This document shows positions 5,527-12,618 of a stretch of DNA of 12,618 bases, one piece after another. The translations under genes were made by a program, and so were the position numbers. Numbering within the stretch: the first letter of the stretch is position 1; every line of letters starts with the position of its first letter. Origin of the DNA: Candidatus Falkowbacteria bacterium UBA917 (GTDB lineage: Bacteria > Patescibacteriota > Patescibacteriia > Patescibacteriales > Patescibacteriaceae); the NCBI GenBank assembly GCA_002293855.1, contig DBEB01000026.1:1-12618 (forward strand). The letters are read 5' to 3'. A model generated the notes under the pieces. It was not told the DNA's origin. It saw nothing but the letters and a program-made list of their open reading frames with translations, and did not search any database.

Positions 5527-6642
5527 ATGACAGAGTTGAAGGAGCAAACTCAGACTGGTCTGTGGGCGAGTTTAAACGGCAAGGGTCCAGAGCGGGTTAG
5601 CGCTAAGGATCGTGTTTTCTTTTTGGAGAATTTGGCGACTTTGATTAAGTCGGGCATGCCAATGAGTGCGACCTTGGCGGCGATTCATAAAGAAGCCAAG
5701 TCTGAGAAAATGAAAAGGATTATTGCTAAGGTGCAGGCTGAGATTGACAGTGGTGTGGCTTTTACAGAGGCGGTGGGTAAGTATAATTTTTTGCCGACTT
5801 ATAGTATGTCGCTCATTAAGGCCGGTGAAAAATCTGGTCGTTTTTCTCAAAACTTGCAAGTGATTGTTGGTCAACAGAGTAAAGATATGCAGTTTGCGGC
5901 CAAGCTCCGAGGGGCGATGATTTACCCGGTGATTGTGTTGGTGGTGGCGGTGGTAGTGGGTTTGGGTTTGTCGTGGTTTGTATTGCCGAAGTTGACGACA
6001 GTCTTTGAAGGTATGAATGTAGCTTTGCCTTTTACTACTAGGGCTTTGATTGCTTTTGGTAAATTTATTGGTAAGTATGGCGCGATTGTGGTGCCGAGTT
6101 TTTTGCTAGTGTTTTTGACCATGATTTATTTTTTGTTTATTTATCCCAAGAGTCGCTTTATTGGTCAAAGATTTATTATGCATTTACCTGGGTTTCGCCA
6201 GATTGTCTTTGAGTCGGAGATGGCTCGGTTTGGTTATTTGCTTGGGACTTTGTTTGGAGCTGGTTTGCCGATCTTGGATTCGCTTACTGCTTTAAAAGAG
6301 TCGAGTAGTTATCAAGATTATCAAGATTTGTATGCTCATTTGAAAGATGGTGTGGAAGAGGGTTTTACTTTTGAACATGGTTTTGGTACTTATCCTAAGT
6401 CTGATCATTTGATGCCGCCAGCAGTCCAGCAGATTATTACGACTGGTGAGAAGTCTGGAAATTTGGCCGAGGCCTTAAAAAATATTGGCACGGTCTACGA
6501 AGCTAAAATAGATATTACTTCTAATAATCTCTCTGCGCTACTTGAGCCGGTGCTCTTGGTGGTGATTTTTGTTGGTGTCATGGGTTTGGCCTTATCAGTT
6601 ATCCAGCCAGTCTACGGATTACTGGGTGGCTTGGATAAGTAA
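5527..6642 (+). CDS. pilC: type IV pilus inner-membrane platform protein PilC (GspF/PilC family)
   Basis: Polytopic membrane protein that couples the PilB motor to pilin polymerisation. The 371 residues contain two T2SSF repeats, about 30-154 and 229-360. Each carries the family hallmark: MSLIKAGEKSGRF (94-106) in the first and QIITTGEKSGNL (302-313) in the second. Transmembrane helices fall at about 134-155, 187-205 and 339-359, matching the usual three-helix topology, with cytoplasmic bundles formed by the repeats. The N-terminal extension before the first repeat is short (about 29 residues), so the protein is slightly smaller than many relatives near 400 residues. It lies between pilB and the prepilin genes, the common order in pilus operons. 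GspF is the alternative name if the system were a secretion pseudopilus. Confidence 0.95.
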   Translation: MTELKEQTQTGLWASLNGKGPERVSAKDRVFFLENLATLIKSGMPMSATLAAIHKEAKSEKMKRIIAKVQAEIDSGVAFTEAVGKYNFLPTYSMSLIKAGEKSGRFSQNLQVIVGQQSKDMQFAAKLRGAMIYPVIVLVVAVVVGLGLSWFVLPKLTTVFEGMNVALPFTTRALIAFGKFIGKYGAIVVPSFLLVFLTMIYFLFIYPKSRFIGQRFIMHLPGFRQIVFESEMARFGYLLGTLFGAGLPILDSLTALKESSSYQDYQDLYAHLKDGVEEGFTFEHGFGTYPKSDHLMPPAVQQIITTGEKSGNLAEALKNIGTVYEAKIDITSNNLSALLEPVLLVVIFVGVMGLALSVIQPVYGLLGGLDK

Positions 6643-6648
6643 AATTAT

Positions 6649-7104
6649 ATGTTGTTAAAGCGGAGTTATAAGCCGTCGGGTGTAACGCTGTTAGAGATTA
6701 TGCTGTCAATGGCGATTCTGGCTGTGATCGCTGTCAGTTCTTTGCCTTTTTTTGTGACTTTGATTAGTAAGAGTAAGTTAGATTCTGCTCGATTGTTGAC
6801 AGCGCAAGCCTTGCGGCGAGCGTCAGTTAAGGCTCAGTCAGGAGAAGCAAATACTGATTGGGGAGTGATGATGAGGCCTGATAAAATTGTAGTGTTTAGT
6901 GGCTCTAGTTACGAGCATCGTAATGGTCAATACGATAACATAGCTCCTTTGGATGGCGGAGTTAGTTTTGCGGGTGATACGGAGATTGTGTTTGGTAAGT
7001 TGACTAGCACTTTGGCAATGGATAAGACGGTGATTTTGACACTACTTGCTAGTGGTGAAATTAAGACTGTGACAGTAAGTGCCGAGGGAGCGGTAAATTA
7101 TTAG
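6649..7104 (+). CDS. GspH/FimT-like minor prepilin
   Basis: A 151-residue prepilin. The leader MLLKRSYKPSG ends at Gly11 and the mature helix starts VTLLEIMLSMAILAVIAV, with the conserved Glu at +5 (residue 16), so prepilin peptidase cleavage G11-V12 is predicted. The hydrophobic helix (about 12-40) anchors it in the membrane before assembly. The following segment SARLLTAQALRRASVKAQSGE (46-66) and a beta-rich C-terminal half (WGVMM, KIVVFSGSSY, VILTLLASGEIKTVTVS) match the GspH/FimT plan. It begins 6 bases after pilC with no obvious ribosome binding site. It is the only complete prepilin here with Gly at -1. It probably belongs to the minor-pilin initiation complex; the exact subtype is uncertain. 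Confidence 0.85.
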   Translation: MLLKRSYKPSGVTLLEIMLSMAILAVIAVSSLPFFVTLISKSKLDSARLLTAQALRRASVKAQSGEANTDWGVMMRPDKIVVFSGSSYEHRNGQYDNIAPLDGGVSFAGDTEIVFGKLTSTLAMDKTVILTLLASGEIKTVTVSAEGAVNY

Positions 7105-7111
7105 GTTTTTT

Positions 7112-10100
7112 ATGATCGGACAAGCCAAAAAATTAAGGGCTATGACTATCCTAGATGCGGTATTAGCGATAGCGTTGTTTGGTATTTTTTTTGGCTTTAT
7201 TGTGAAGCTACTATTCACTGGTCAGGAGGCAGTACAGGTAGCTGGTAAGAGACAAGAGGCAGCGAGGATTGCCCAAGAAGCGGTGGCGGCTGTGCAAATG
7301 ATGCTGAGGAGTGATTTTCAGAGTGTAGCTAATGGTGAGTATGGCCTCGCTAGCTCCTCGGGCGTTTATAGTTTGGTTTCTAGTACGGAGGAACTCGGTA
7401 TATTTACTCGTTCGATTGAGGTCAGCGATTTGGATTATTGGACTAAATTAGTAAATGTCACAGTGTCTTGGATGCAGAATTTGCAACGAAGCGGTGTGGT
7501 GAGTTTTGCTTGGAAGATTTACAACTGGAACTTAGGGATACTTGATCATCATAAAGAAGCGGAATTAGCAGCTCTGTACAAAAATAGCTCGGTGCTGGTG
7601 AGTGGTGCTAGCTCTAGTATAGCGGTGGCTCGTGCGACGGATTGGTCTAGGCCGGTCTGGTACCGTGATTATAATATTAGCTTGGCGGGTGGCGCTAATG
7701 ATGTGGGGATTTATCGTTATGATCTATATGCTTTGGTCAAAGCAACGATTGGTAATCCTGAATTAGTTAGAATGAATATTAATAATTTATCTGGTGGAGA
7801 TTTGAGTGTCGATAAGACCTGGACCTTGGGCAGATCTTTGATTGCTGGTTATTTCAGTGATGCTTTGGATAAGATTTATTTAGCCTCAACTGATCCAAAT
7901 GAAATCAGTATAGTTAATCCTAGTACTGGTGCTATTAATAGTATTAATGTGGTTGGTAATGTGGCGCCGACAGATATCTGGGTGAGTGGTGATAAAATTT
8001 TTTTGGTTAAAGTTAATGATGCAGCTGGTCCGGAACTGGAGATTTACAATACCAGTGGCGTAAGGGTAGGCAGTAGAGAGTTGGGTGTGACGATTAATAA
8101 AGTCGTAGTAGAGGATAATTTGGTTTATTTGGCTACGGCTTCGGATCTCGGTGAGTTGTCAATTGTCAGTCATGATAACTGTCAGTTAATAGCTCCGTAT
8201 ACCTGTCCGTTAGTGCGTCAATACGATATGGCTGGTACTGCTGATGCTACGGCTTTGGTTAAAGGTATGCAAAACACTTGGTATCTGGGTAGGTCCAATG
8301 GCAGTATCTACGGTCTAGATATTCCGGCTCCACTTAATATTACTCAGTCTTGGTCTAAAACTGATATTATAACCTTGATTAAAGATTTGCATTTTGATCA
8401 AACTGAAAATATTTTGAGCGTAGCTTCAAATCGTGGTGCAACTCAGGAGCTGAGTTTTTATAATTTGAATAATCTAGCTTCGTCGTCTTATTCGCTCGAC
8501 TTACCAGGTGCTGGTGGTGCTAATTTGGTCAATGGCATAATTAAGTCTGGTTCCTATGTCTACGCTGCTTCTAATAATGTGGGGCCGGAGATTCAGGTAG
8601 CTGAAGCCTTGGGTGGTGGTTGGGATAAGCCAAGCTTGGTGACCAATTTTAATCCGCCGACAACTAGTGATGCTAATCGTATTTTTGCCACTGGTACTAG
8701 GGCCTATATGGTTTTGGATCAAACAGCTGCTGGTCCGGAGTTTTATGCTATGGATGTGAGTAATCCGGCGTCACCAGCTTTTGTTGGTGTGCATGAGATT
8801 GGGGCTAATGCTAATGATGTGGTGGTGGAAGGTGCTTATGCTTATGTGGCTACAACTATCAATGATAAAGAAATAATGGTCTTTGATATTACTGGAGCGC
8901 CATCGCCGGTTGTTAACATTGATTTACCGAGTGATGCGGATGCTAGTTCGTTGGTGCTTGATAGTGAGCGGCAAAGATTAATGGTTGCGACTACTAATAA
9001 TACCAGCGGTCTAGGCTATGAACTTTATACTATAGATATTAGTGGTGCCAAGACAGTGGCGGGTCTCAAGATTACTGCTGGCTATAATGCTAATGCATCG
9101 ATCAATGATATGGATTTTGATGCCGAAAAGAGGATTTTGTATCTAGTGACTAGTGATACTAGTAATGAATTACAAGCGATTGATGTGAATCCAGCTAAGG
9201 CTTTGGTGAGGATTGATGATTATGATAGCAATGGTGGTACAGCTTATGGTGTGGATTATGATGAGTCGTCAGAAAGAGTTTATATGAGCTTAGCTAATAA
9301 CGGCGTGAGTGATGATTTTTATATGTTTGAGACCGAAGGTCTCAAATCAGCTATGGCTGATTGGTCAGCGCCACTGGTAGTTGCGACCAATGGTCAAGCG
9401 ACTAGTGATGGGACAGTGGTTTTTGTAGATGATAAAAATTATGCTTATTTGGGTACGACTTATTTTAGTTTCCTTGGCAATCCTTCGCTCTACGTCTTTG
9501 ATGTGACTGCTCCTAGCTATCCAGTATTGGTTGGTTCTTATGTAGCTGGTGGAACAGTCTGGGATGTAAAAGTAAAGGATGATTATGCTTATCTAGCTAC
9601 CAATAATAGTTCTAAGGAGTTTCAGGTTGTCAGTATGGTTAATAGAGCTAGTCCAGTGCAAGTGGCTATGTATAGTGTTAGCGGCGCAGTTAGCGCGACG
9701 GGTTTGGACTTGATAGCTAGTACAACTTATGTTGGTGTATCGAATAATAATATCTACGCTTTTGACACTAGTTCAACTAGCAGTGTGGCTTTGCGAGGTT
9801 CGGTTAATATTGGCCAGTCGTTTCGAGAGGTATCGGCTGGACCAGATTATGTGGTGGCAGCGACTGATAGTGGTGATATTGGTATGGTGGTCGTGAATGT
9901 GAAAAATTGGAATAGTATGAGTTTGGCTGCTAGCTTTGATGCGAATAATAGTTGTACCGATGTTGCTTATGAAAAGACCAAGGATCGAGTTTTTTTGGGC
10001 TGTTATACTGATGGTGCTAATCCGAGTTTGTGGCTACTCGATATGCAAAATCCAACCAGTATGTATACGCTAGCGTCTGAGACTGTAGCTTATTCGATTA

Positions 10101-10936
10101 TTGATATGTATCTCAAGAATAATAAAATCTATCTTACTACTGAAACTAATCCCTATCCAGTTTTGATGTATGACTTGGTTAATGATAATGATTTTGTGTC
10201 AGCCGGTAGTTTTAATCCTAGTGGTGACGCTGATGCAATCGCTTTTGATGGTGATAATATTTATTTGGCTGTTCATAGTAGCTCGGCCGAGTTTCAGGTT
10301 TATGGTCCGAGCTGGTTGAGTAGCTCGTCAGTTACTCTGTCTAAGTCTCTCAATCTAAATAGTGATAACTACGCTGTCCTAGGACAGGGTAATTGGGCTT
10401 TGGTGGCAGCAGCCTCTAGCACTGATGGTCTCAAGGTGCTGGATCTTTCTAATACGACAACAGCGAGAGTGATTAATACTATCTCAACTGGCCTGTCTTA
10501 TGGACTGGCTATCAATAGCAATGAGGATCTTTATTTGTCATCGGGTGATGATATGCGTGAGATGCAGATTTTTAGAAAAAGTCCTGAAAGTGATAATTAT
10601 GCCGGCATTGGTTGGTTTACATCGCAACCCTATAACTCTAGACTGACTAATACTCGTTGGCGAACAGTTTTGTGGGATAAGCTAAGTGCTGATGGTTCAA
10701 CGGTGTTGCATCTGCGGACAGCACCAAATAATAACGGTGTGCCAGGGGTTTGGACTGATTGGTTGGGTCCGACTGATGCTAGTGATGCTTATACTGTCGA
10801 TGGCCAGTTGCATGAGATTAATAGCGCTCAGAATGACGGTAGTAATGATCAGTGGCTACAGTATCGTATGATTTTAAAGCCGTCAGCACCAACTGCTAGT
10901 CCGCTAGTTTCGGGTCTAAGAATATATTATGAATAA
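7112..10936 (+). CDS. giant prepilin-anchored beta-propeller surface protein
   Basis: A 1274-residue protein opening with a prepilin-like N-terminus: leader MIGQAKKLRA, then MTILDAVLAIALFGIFFGFI, where the +5 residue is Asp15 instead of Glu and -1 is Ala10. A pilin-like helix and small domain extend to about 150. Residues about 195-1156 consist of roughly 21 beta-rich repeats of 35-50 residues with the theme 'V..D..YAYLATN...ELQVFDVSNP.SPVLVGSY'. Clear examples are at 561-592 (ANDVVVEGAYAYVAT), 786-830 (SLYVFDVTAPSYPVLVGSY) and 814-840. They resemble LVIVD-type propeller blades, and 21 would make three seven-bladed propellers. Residues 1160-1274 form a separate C-terminal jelly-roll-like domain (WRTVLWDK, LHLRTAPNNNG, NDQWLQYRMILK, GLRIYYE). 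It is far larger than a normal minor pilin and probably acts as a pilus-tip or surface binding protein. Start: ATG 7112, 7 bases after the previous stop, no Shine-Dalgarno. Confidence 0.85.
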   Translation: MIGQAKKLRAMTILDAVLAIALFGIFFGFIVKLLFTGQEAVQVAGKRQEAARIAQEAVAAVQMMLRSDFQSVANGEYGLASSSGVYSLVSSTEELGIFTRSIEVSDLDYWTKLVNVTVSWMQNLQRSGVVSFAWKIYNWNLGILDHHKEAELAALYKNSSVLVSGASSSIAVARATDWSRPVWYRDYNISLAGGANDVGIYRYDLYALVKATIGNPELVRMNINNLSGGDLSVDKTWTLGRSLIAGYFSDALDKIYLASTDPNEISIVNPSTGAINSINVVGNVAPTDIWVSGDKIFLVKVNDAAGPELEIYNTSGVRVGSRELGVTINKVVVEDNLVYLATASDLGELSIVSHDNCQLIAPYTCPLVRQYDMAGTADATALVKGMQNTWYLGRSNGSIYGLDIPAPLNITQSWSKTDIITLIKDLHFDQTENILSVASNRGATQELSFYNLNNLASSSYSLDLPGAGGANLVNGIIKSGSYVYAASNNVGPEIQVAEALGGGWDKPSLVTNFNPPTTSDANRIFATGTRAYMVLDQTAAGPEFYAMDVSNPASPAFVGVHEIGANANDVVVEGAYAYVATTINDKEIMVFDITGAPSPVVNIDLPSDADASSLVLDSERQRLMVATTNNTSGLGYELYTIDISGAKTVAGLKITAGYNANASINDMDFDAEKRILYLVTSDTSNELQAIDVNPAKALVRIDDYDSNGGTAYGVDYDESSERVYMSLANNGVSDDFYMFETEGLKSAMADWSAPLVVATNGQATSDGTVVFVDDKNYAYLGTTYFSFLGNPSLYVFDVTAPSYPVLVGSYVAGGTVWDVKVKDDYAYLATNNSSKEFQVVSMVNRASPVQVAMYSVSGAVSATGLDLIASTTYVGVSNNNIYAFDTSSTSSVALRGSVNIGQSFREVSAGPDYVVAATDSGDIGMVVVNVKNWNSMSLAASFDANNSCTDVAYEKTKDRVFLGCYTDGANPSLWLLDMQNPTSMYTLASETVAYSIIDMYLKNNKIYLTTETNPYPVLMYDLVNDNDFVSAGSFNPSGDADAIAFDGDNIYLAVHSSSAEFQVYGPSWLSSSSVTLSKSLNLNSDNYAVLGQGNWALVAAASSTDGLKVLDLSNTTTARVINTISTGLSYGLAINSNEDLYLSSGDDMREMQIFRKSPESDNYAGIGWFTSQPYNSRLTNTRWRTVLWDKLSADGSTVLHLRTAPNNNGVPGVWTDWLGPTDASDAYTVDGQLHEINSAQNDGSNDQWLQYRMILKPSAPTASPLVSGLRIYYE

Positions 10937-11438
10937 ACGAGCTTTTACATTACTCGAAGTAGTGCTATATGTTTTTGTGTTTGGCACTTTGAGCGTGGCT
11001 TTGTATAATTTTGGTAGTATTTCTTTTCAAGCTAATGCTCGTAGTCAAGCGGCAGCTGAAGTAGAGTTAAGCGGTGCGGCGCTGATGTTAAAGATCGTTG
11101 GCTTGATTAATAATGCTCCACAAATGTTTGGGGTGAATTATCCACTTGCGAGTAGTAGCTCTAGTACTCTGTCTTTGGTAGGGGCGACTAGTAGTACTGA
11201 TCCGGTTATTTTGGCGATTAGCGATGGTCGATTGACGATGAAACAGGGGGTTAGTTCGAGTGTGGCTTTGTCTGGGTCACGAGTGGTAGCGACTGAGCTT
11301 AATTTTGTGAATCTAGGTACTAGCTCGACTAATGATATCATTCAAGTTAGTTTTAAATTAGAAATGGCTAACAGTGGTTTAAAAGATTTTATTTATAGCC
11401 AAACTTTTAGGAGTGCGGCGCAAAGTTTACGAAGATGA
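10929..11438 (+). CDS. GspJ/PilW-like minor prepilin
   Basis: A 169-residue prepilin with a very short leader, MNKRA, then FTLLEVVLYVFVFGTLSVALY; the +5 Glu is residue 10 and the -1 residue is Ala instead of Gly. The N-terminal helix extends to about 60 (AEVELSGAALMLKIVGLINN). The rest is beta-rich and Ser/Thr-rich, including SSSSSTLSLVGATSST and a strand pair IQVSFKLEM / IYSQTFRSA near the end. The layout resembles GspJ/PilW minor pilins. Its start lies 8 bases inside the end of the propeller gene and its stop overlaps the next gene by 4 bases, so it is translated as part of a coupled chain. Subtype assignment is moderate; prepilin identity is firm. Confidence 0.85.
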   Translation: MNKRAFTLLEVVLYVFVFGTLSVALYNFGSISFQANARSQAAAEVELSGAALMLKIVGLINNAPQMFGVNYPLASSSSSTLSLVGATSSTDPVILAISDGRLTMKQGVSSSVALSGSRVVATELNFVNLGTSSTNDIIQVSFKLEMANSGLKDFIYSQTFRSAAQSLRR

Positions 11439-12448
11439 AGCGAGCTTATTCAGCTTTGATGGCAGTGATTATTATGGGAGCGGTCATGATGATCGTGGCT
11501 TTGACTTTGGTGACTTTGGGCGGTGATTCGGCTGAGCTCAGTGTGACGATAGCCGATCGGTATTATGCGCGTAATTTAGCAAGGGCTTGTTCGGAAAAGG
11601 CGCTGAGATATTTGCGTAATCAAGAGGATCTCGATGAGATAGAAAATTATCAAGCTCGAATTCAGTTGTGGCCAAGTGACGATACGATGATTTGGTCTGG
11701 TCAGTCTGGTTTTAGTTATGGTGCTTCGACCAATCTAGCTCTACACAGTAACTCAGCTTTGTTATATAGATTTAATGTGGCTAGTTCAACTCCTGCAGGA
11801 GCAGAAATCCAATCAGCTAAATTGAGGCTCTATGCGACGGCTGATCAAAACAGCGAAGAAGAAATCAGAGCTTATAGGATCTTGGCGGCTAACGGCGCTT
11901 GGCTCGAGGGTAATAATAATGGCACGCCGACCACTTTTTTTGAAGCTAATTGGAATTGGTTGGATTATGGATCTCTTTCGCCTTGGGCTGGTGGAGCTGG
12001 CATGAATGATGCTGGAACTGATTATTATGCTATTCCTGAAGCGACTTTGTCGCTAGCTGCAGTCAGCAGCACAGCTTATGAATTGAATTTGAATGCCGAT
12101 ACAGTAAATGGCTGGTTGAATGATGAAGATAATCATGGTTTGGTGCTCAAGTCCGACACTAGCAGTTGGTTTTGGTTTGCTAGTAAGGAAGTAGCTCAAG
12201 TTAACAAAAGGCCGGTTTTGGATTTGATTTACAAGGTTGATGCGTGGCTGAGTCAGGCTGGTGGTATCGAACAAGATGATGGTTATTGTTTTTATCAAAC
12301 GACTAATACCGAGGGGGAGAATTGGCTAATTAAGACGACAGCGATCAGTGGTAATTTGTGGTCCTTTGAGCAGCTGCAAGTGTTGAAGCCAACTAGTAGT
12401 CCGGGTGTCATTGAAATTAATAGTTGGCGTGAAGTGGCGGATCATTAA
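11435..12448 (+). CDS. PilX-like pilus protein carrying a DNRLRE-like domain
   Basis: A 337-residue protein starting MKRAYSALMAVIIMGAVMMIVALTLV, a single hydrophobic helix as in PilX/GspK-like proteins, without the +5 Glu of classical prepilins. The following amphipathic segment YYARNLARACSEKALRYLRN (43-62) is typical of these proteins. Residues about 77-267 look like a DNRLRE-type domain: LLYRFNVASSTPAGAEIQSAKLRLY (109-133), a W-rich middle (GAWLEG, NWNWLDYGSLSPW), NGWLNDEDNHGLVL (225-238), then FASKEV…KRPVLDLIY (248-266). A short C-terminal part (GYCFYQTTN … VIEINSWREV) resembles the ordinary continuation of such pilins. The only two cysteines, C52 and C285, flank the domain and could form a disulfide. 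ATGA overlap (11435-11438) couples it to the preceding gene. It is the last gene of the operon. Confidence 0.85.
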   Translation: MKRAYSALMAVIIMGAVMMIVALTLVTLGGDSAELSVTIADRYYARNLARACSEKALRYLRNQEDLDEIENYQARIQLWPSDDTMIWSGQSGFSYGASTNLALHSNSALLYRFNVASSTPAGAEIQSAKLRLYATADQNSEEEIRAYRILAANGAWLEGNNNGTPTTFFEANWNWLDYGSLSPWAGGAGMNDAGTDYYAIPEATLSLAAVSSTAYELNLNADTVNGWLNDEDNHGLVLKSDTSSWFWFASKEVAQVNKRPVLDLIYKVDAWLSQAGGIEQDDGYCFYQTTNTEGENWLIKTTAISGNLWSFEQLQVLKPTSSPGVIEINSWREVADH

Positions 12449-12465
12449 TTTACTTGCTTTGACTG

Positions 12466-12494
12466 TTGGCAGATTTGTAGAGCTGTGGTATAAT
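12466..12494 (+). promoter_or_regulatory. strong promoter for the downstream prepilin gene
   Basis: TTGGCA (12466-12471) and TATAAT (12489-12494) are separated by 17 bases, and TGG precedes the -10, giving TGGTATAAT. Transcription should begin near 12501, leaving a leader of about 45 bases. The strength fits a highly expressed structural pilin, in contrast to the weaker -10 elements elsewhere on the plus strand. Confidence 0.85.
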
Positions 12495-12502
12495 TAACTG
12501 AG

Positions 12503-12545
12503 TTATTAAAATTTGTTAATTAAATTATTATTAAAATTTATTAAT
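12503..12545. repeat. 18-bp imperfect direct repeat in the pilin leader
   Basis: TTATTAAAATTTGTTAAT (12503-12520) recurs as TTATTAAAATTTATTAAT (12528-12545) with one mismatch and a 25-base period. The second copy ends immediately before the ATG. The repeats lie inside the predicted 5' leader, which has no Shine-Dalgarno sequence. Confidence 0.75.
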
Positions 12546-12618
12546 ATGAATAAAGAGAATAAGCAAGGTGCTTTTACTTTGCTGGAAATTTTGCTGGTAG
12601 TGGCGGCGATTGCTATCC
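12546..12618 (+). CDS. N-terminus of a type IV prepilin, candidate major pilin (partial)
   Basis: The first 24 codons give MNKENKQGAFTLLEILLVVAAIAI; the gene continues beyond the window. The basic leader, followed by FTLLE and an uninterrupted hydrophobic helix, is the class III prepilin signal. With Glu at +5, mature Phe is residue 10 and the -1 residue is Ala9 (preceded by Gly8). Its own near-consensus promoter, separate from the upstream operon, suggests higher expression, as expected for the major subunit. That is inference, because the C-terminal domain is not visible. No Shine-Dalgarno is present; the ATG is preceded by an AT-only leader. Confidence 0.88.
   Translation, partial: MNKENKQGAFTLLEILLVVAAIAI

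Noticed and set aside
5572..5874. 100-residue minus-strand frame inside pilC
   Set aside because: pilC is unambiguous on the plus strand; this frame has no start context or protein-like pattern.
3827..6642. Type II secretion (gspE/gspF) instead of pilus genes
   Set aside because: PilB/GspE and PilC/GspF cannot be separated by motif alone, but no secretin or other gsp genes are visible, and the prepilin set with a separately promoted pilin fits a pilus better.
7112..10936. Repeats in the propeller gene as a CRISPR or tandem DNA array
   Set aside because: The repetition is at protein level with varied DNA sequence and unequal lengths; no fixed repeat/spacer pattern is seen.
12459..12464. TTGACT as the -35 of the pilin promoter
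   Set aside because: It is a better hexamer than TTGGCA but lies 24 bases from the -10; TTGGCA at 12466-12471 has the correct 17-base spacing.
1..12618. tRNA, rRNA, riboswitch or CRISPR
   Set aside because: I looked for tRNA-like cloverleaves, conserved rRNA strings and regular repeat/spacer arrays and saw none.

Overview
The window most likely comes from a member of the Candidate Phyla Radiation (Patescibacteria), probably a Parcubacteria-like lineage. This is an inference. The support is a compact type IV pilus locus with unusually large prepilin-like proteins, repeated extended -10 promoters of the TGNTAWAAT type, few Shine-Dalgarno sites, stop/start overlaps between genes, and short palindromic repeats in the intergenic DNA. 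TGA is used as a stop (for example at 808-810 and 11436-11438), so the UGA=glycine code of Gracilibacteria/Absconditabacteria does not apply. No rRNA or tRNA is present to settle the taxonomy.

Layout. (1) 3-149 is the C-terminal tail of a small membrane protein. (2) 217-2145 is a regulatory module: an ECF-type sigma factor, an overlapping three-helix membrane protein with an extracytoplasmic domain (candidate anti-sigma/sensor), and a secreted methionine/lysine-rich small protein with its own promoter. (3) 2146-2266 is a convergent region with two hairpins, one of which looks like a bidirectional terminator. (4) 2267-2989 on the minus strand is a lipoprotein of unknown function with a near-consensus promoter and a good ribosome binding site. 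(5) 2990-3437 has no gene but holds two divergent promoters and a cluster of palindromic, MITE/REP-like repeats. (6) 3438-12448 is one long, tightly packed plus-strand operon: CheY-like response regulator, pilB ATPase, pilC platform protein, a GspH/FimT-like prepilin, a 1274-residue prepilin-anchored beta-propeller protein, a GspJ/PilW-like prepilin, and a PilX-like protein carrying a DNRLRE-like domain. (7) 12449-12545 holds a strong promoter and an 18-bp direct repeat. It leads into a further prepilin gene that runs off the window and is a candidate major pilin.

How the genes would work together: PilB powers pilus assembly through the PilC platform. The minor prepilins (FimT-, PilW- and PilX-like) probably form the initiation/tip complex. 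The giant propeller protein and the DNRLRE protein would be displayed by that complex as extracellular binding modules. This is attractive for an organism thought to attach to host cells, though attachment is inference. The response regulator that opens the operon may tie pilus activity to a signal. pilM/N/O, pilT and pilD are not in the window. The most novel points are the propeller protein, with about 21 blade-like repeats that fit three seven-bladed propellers, and the pilin-like protein whose two cysteines bracket an apparently inserted DNRLRE-like domain.
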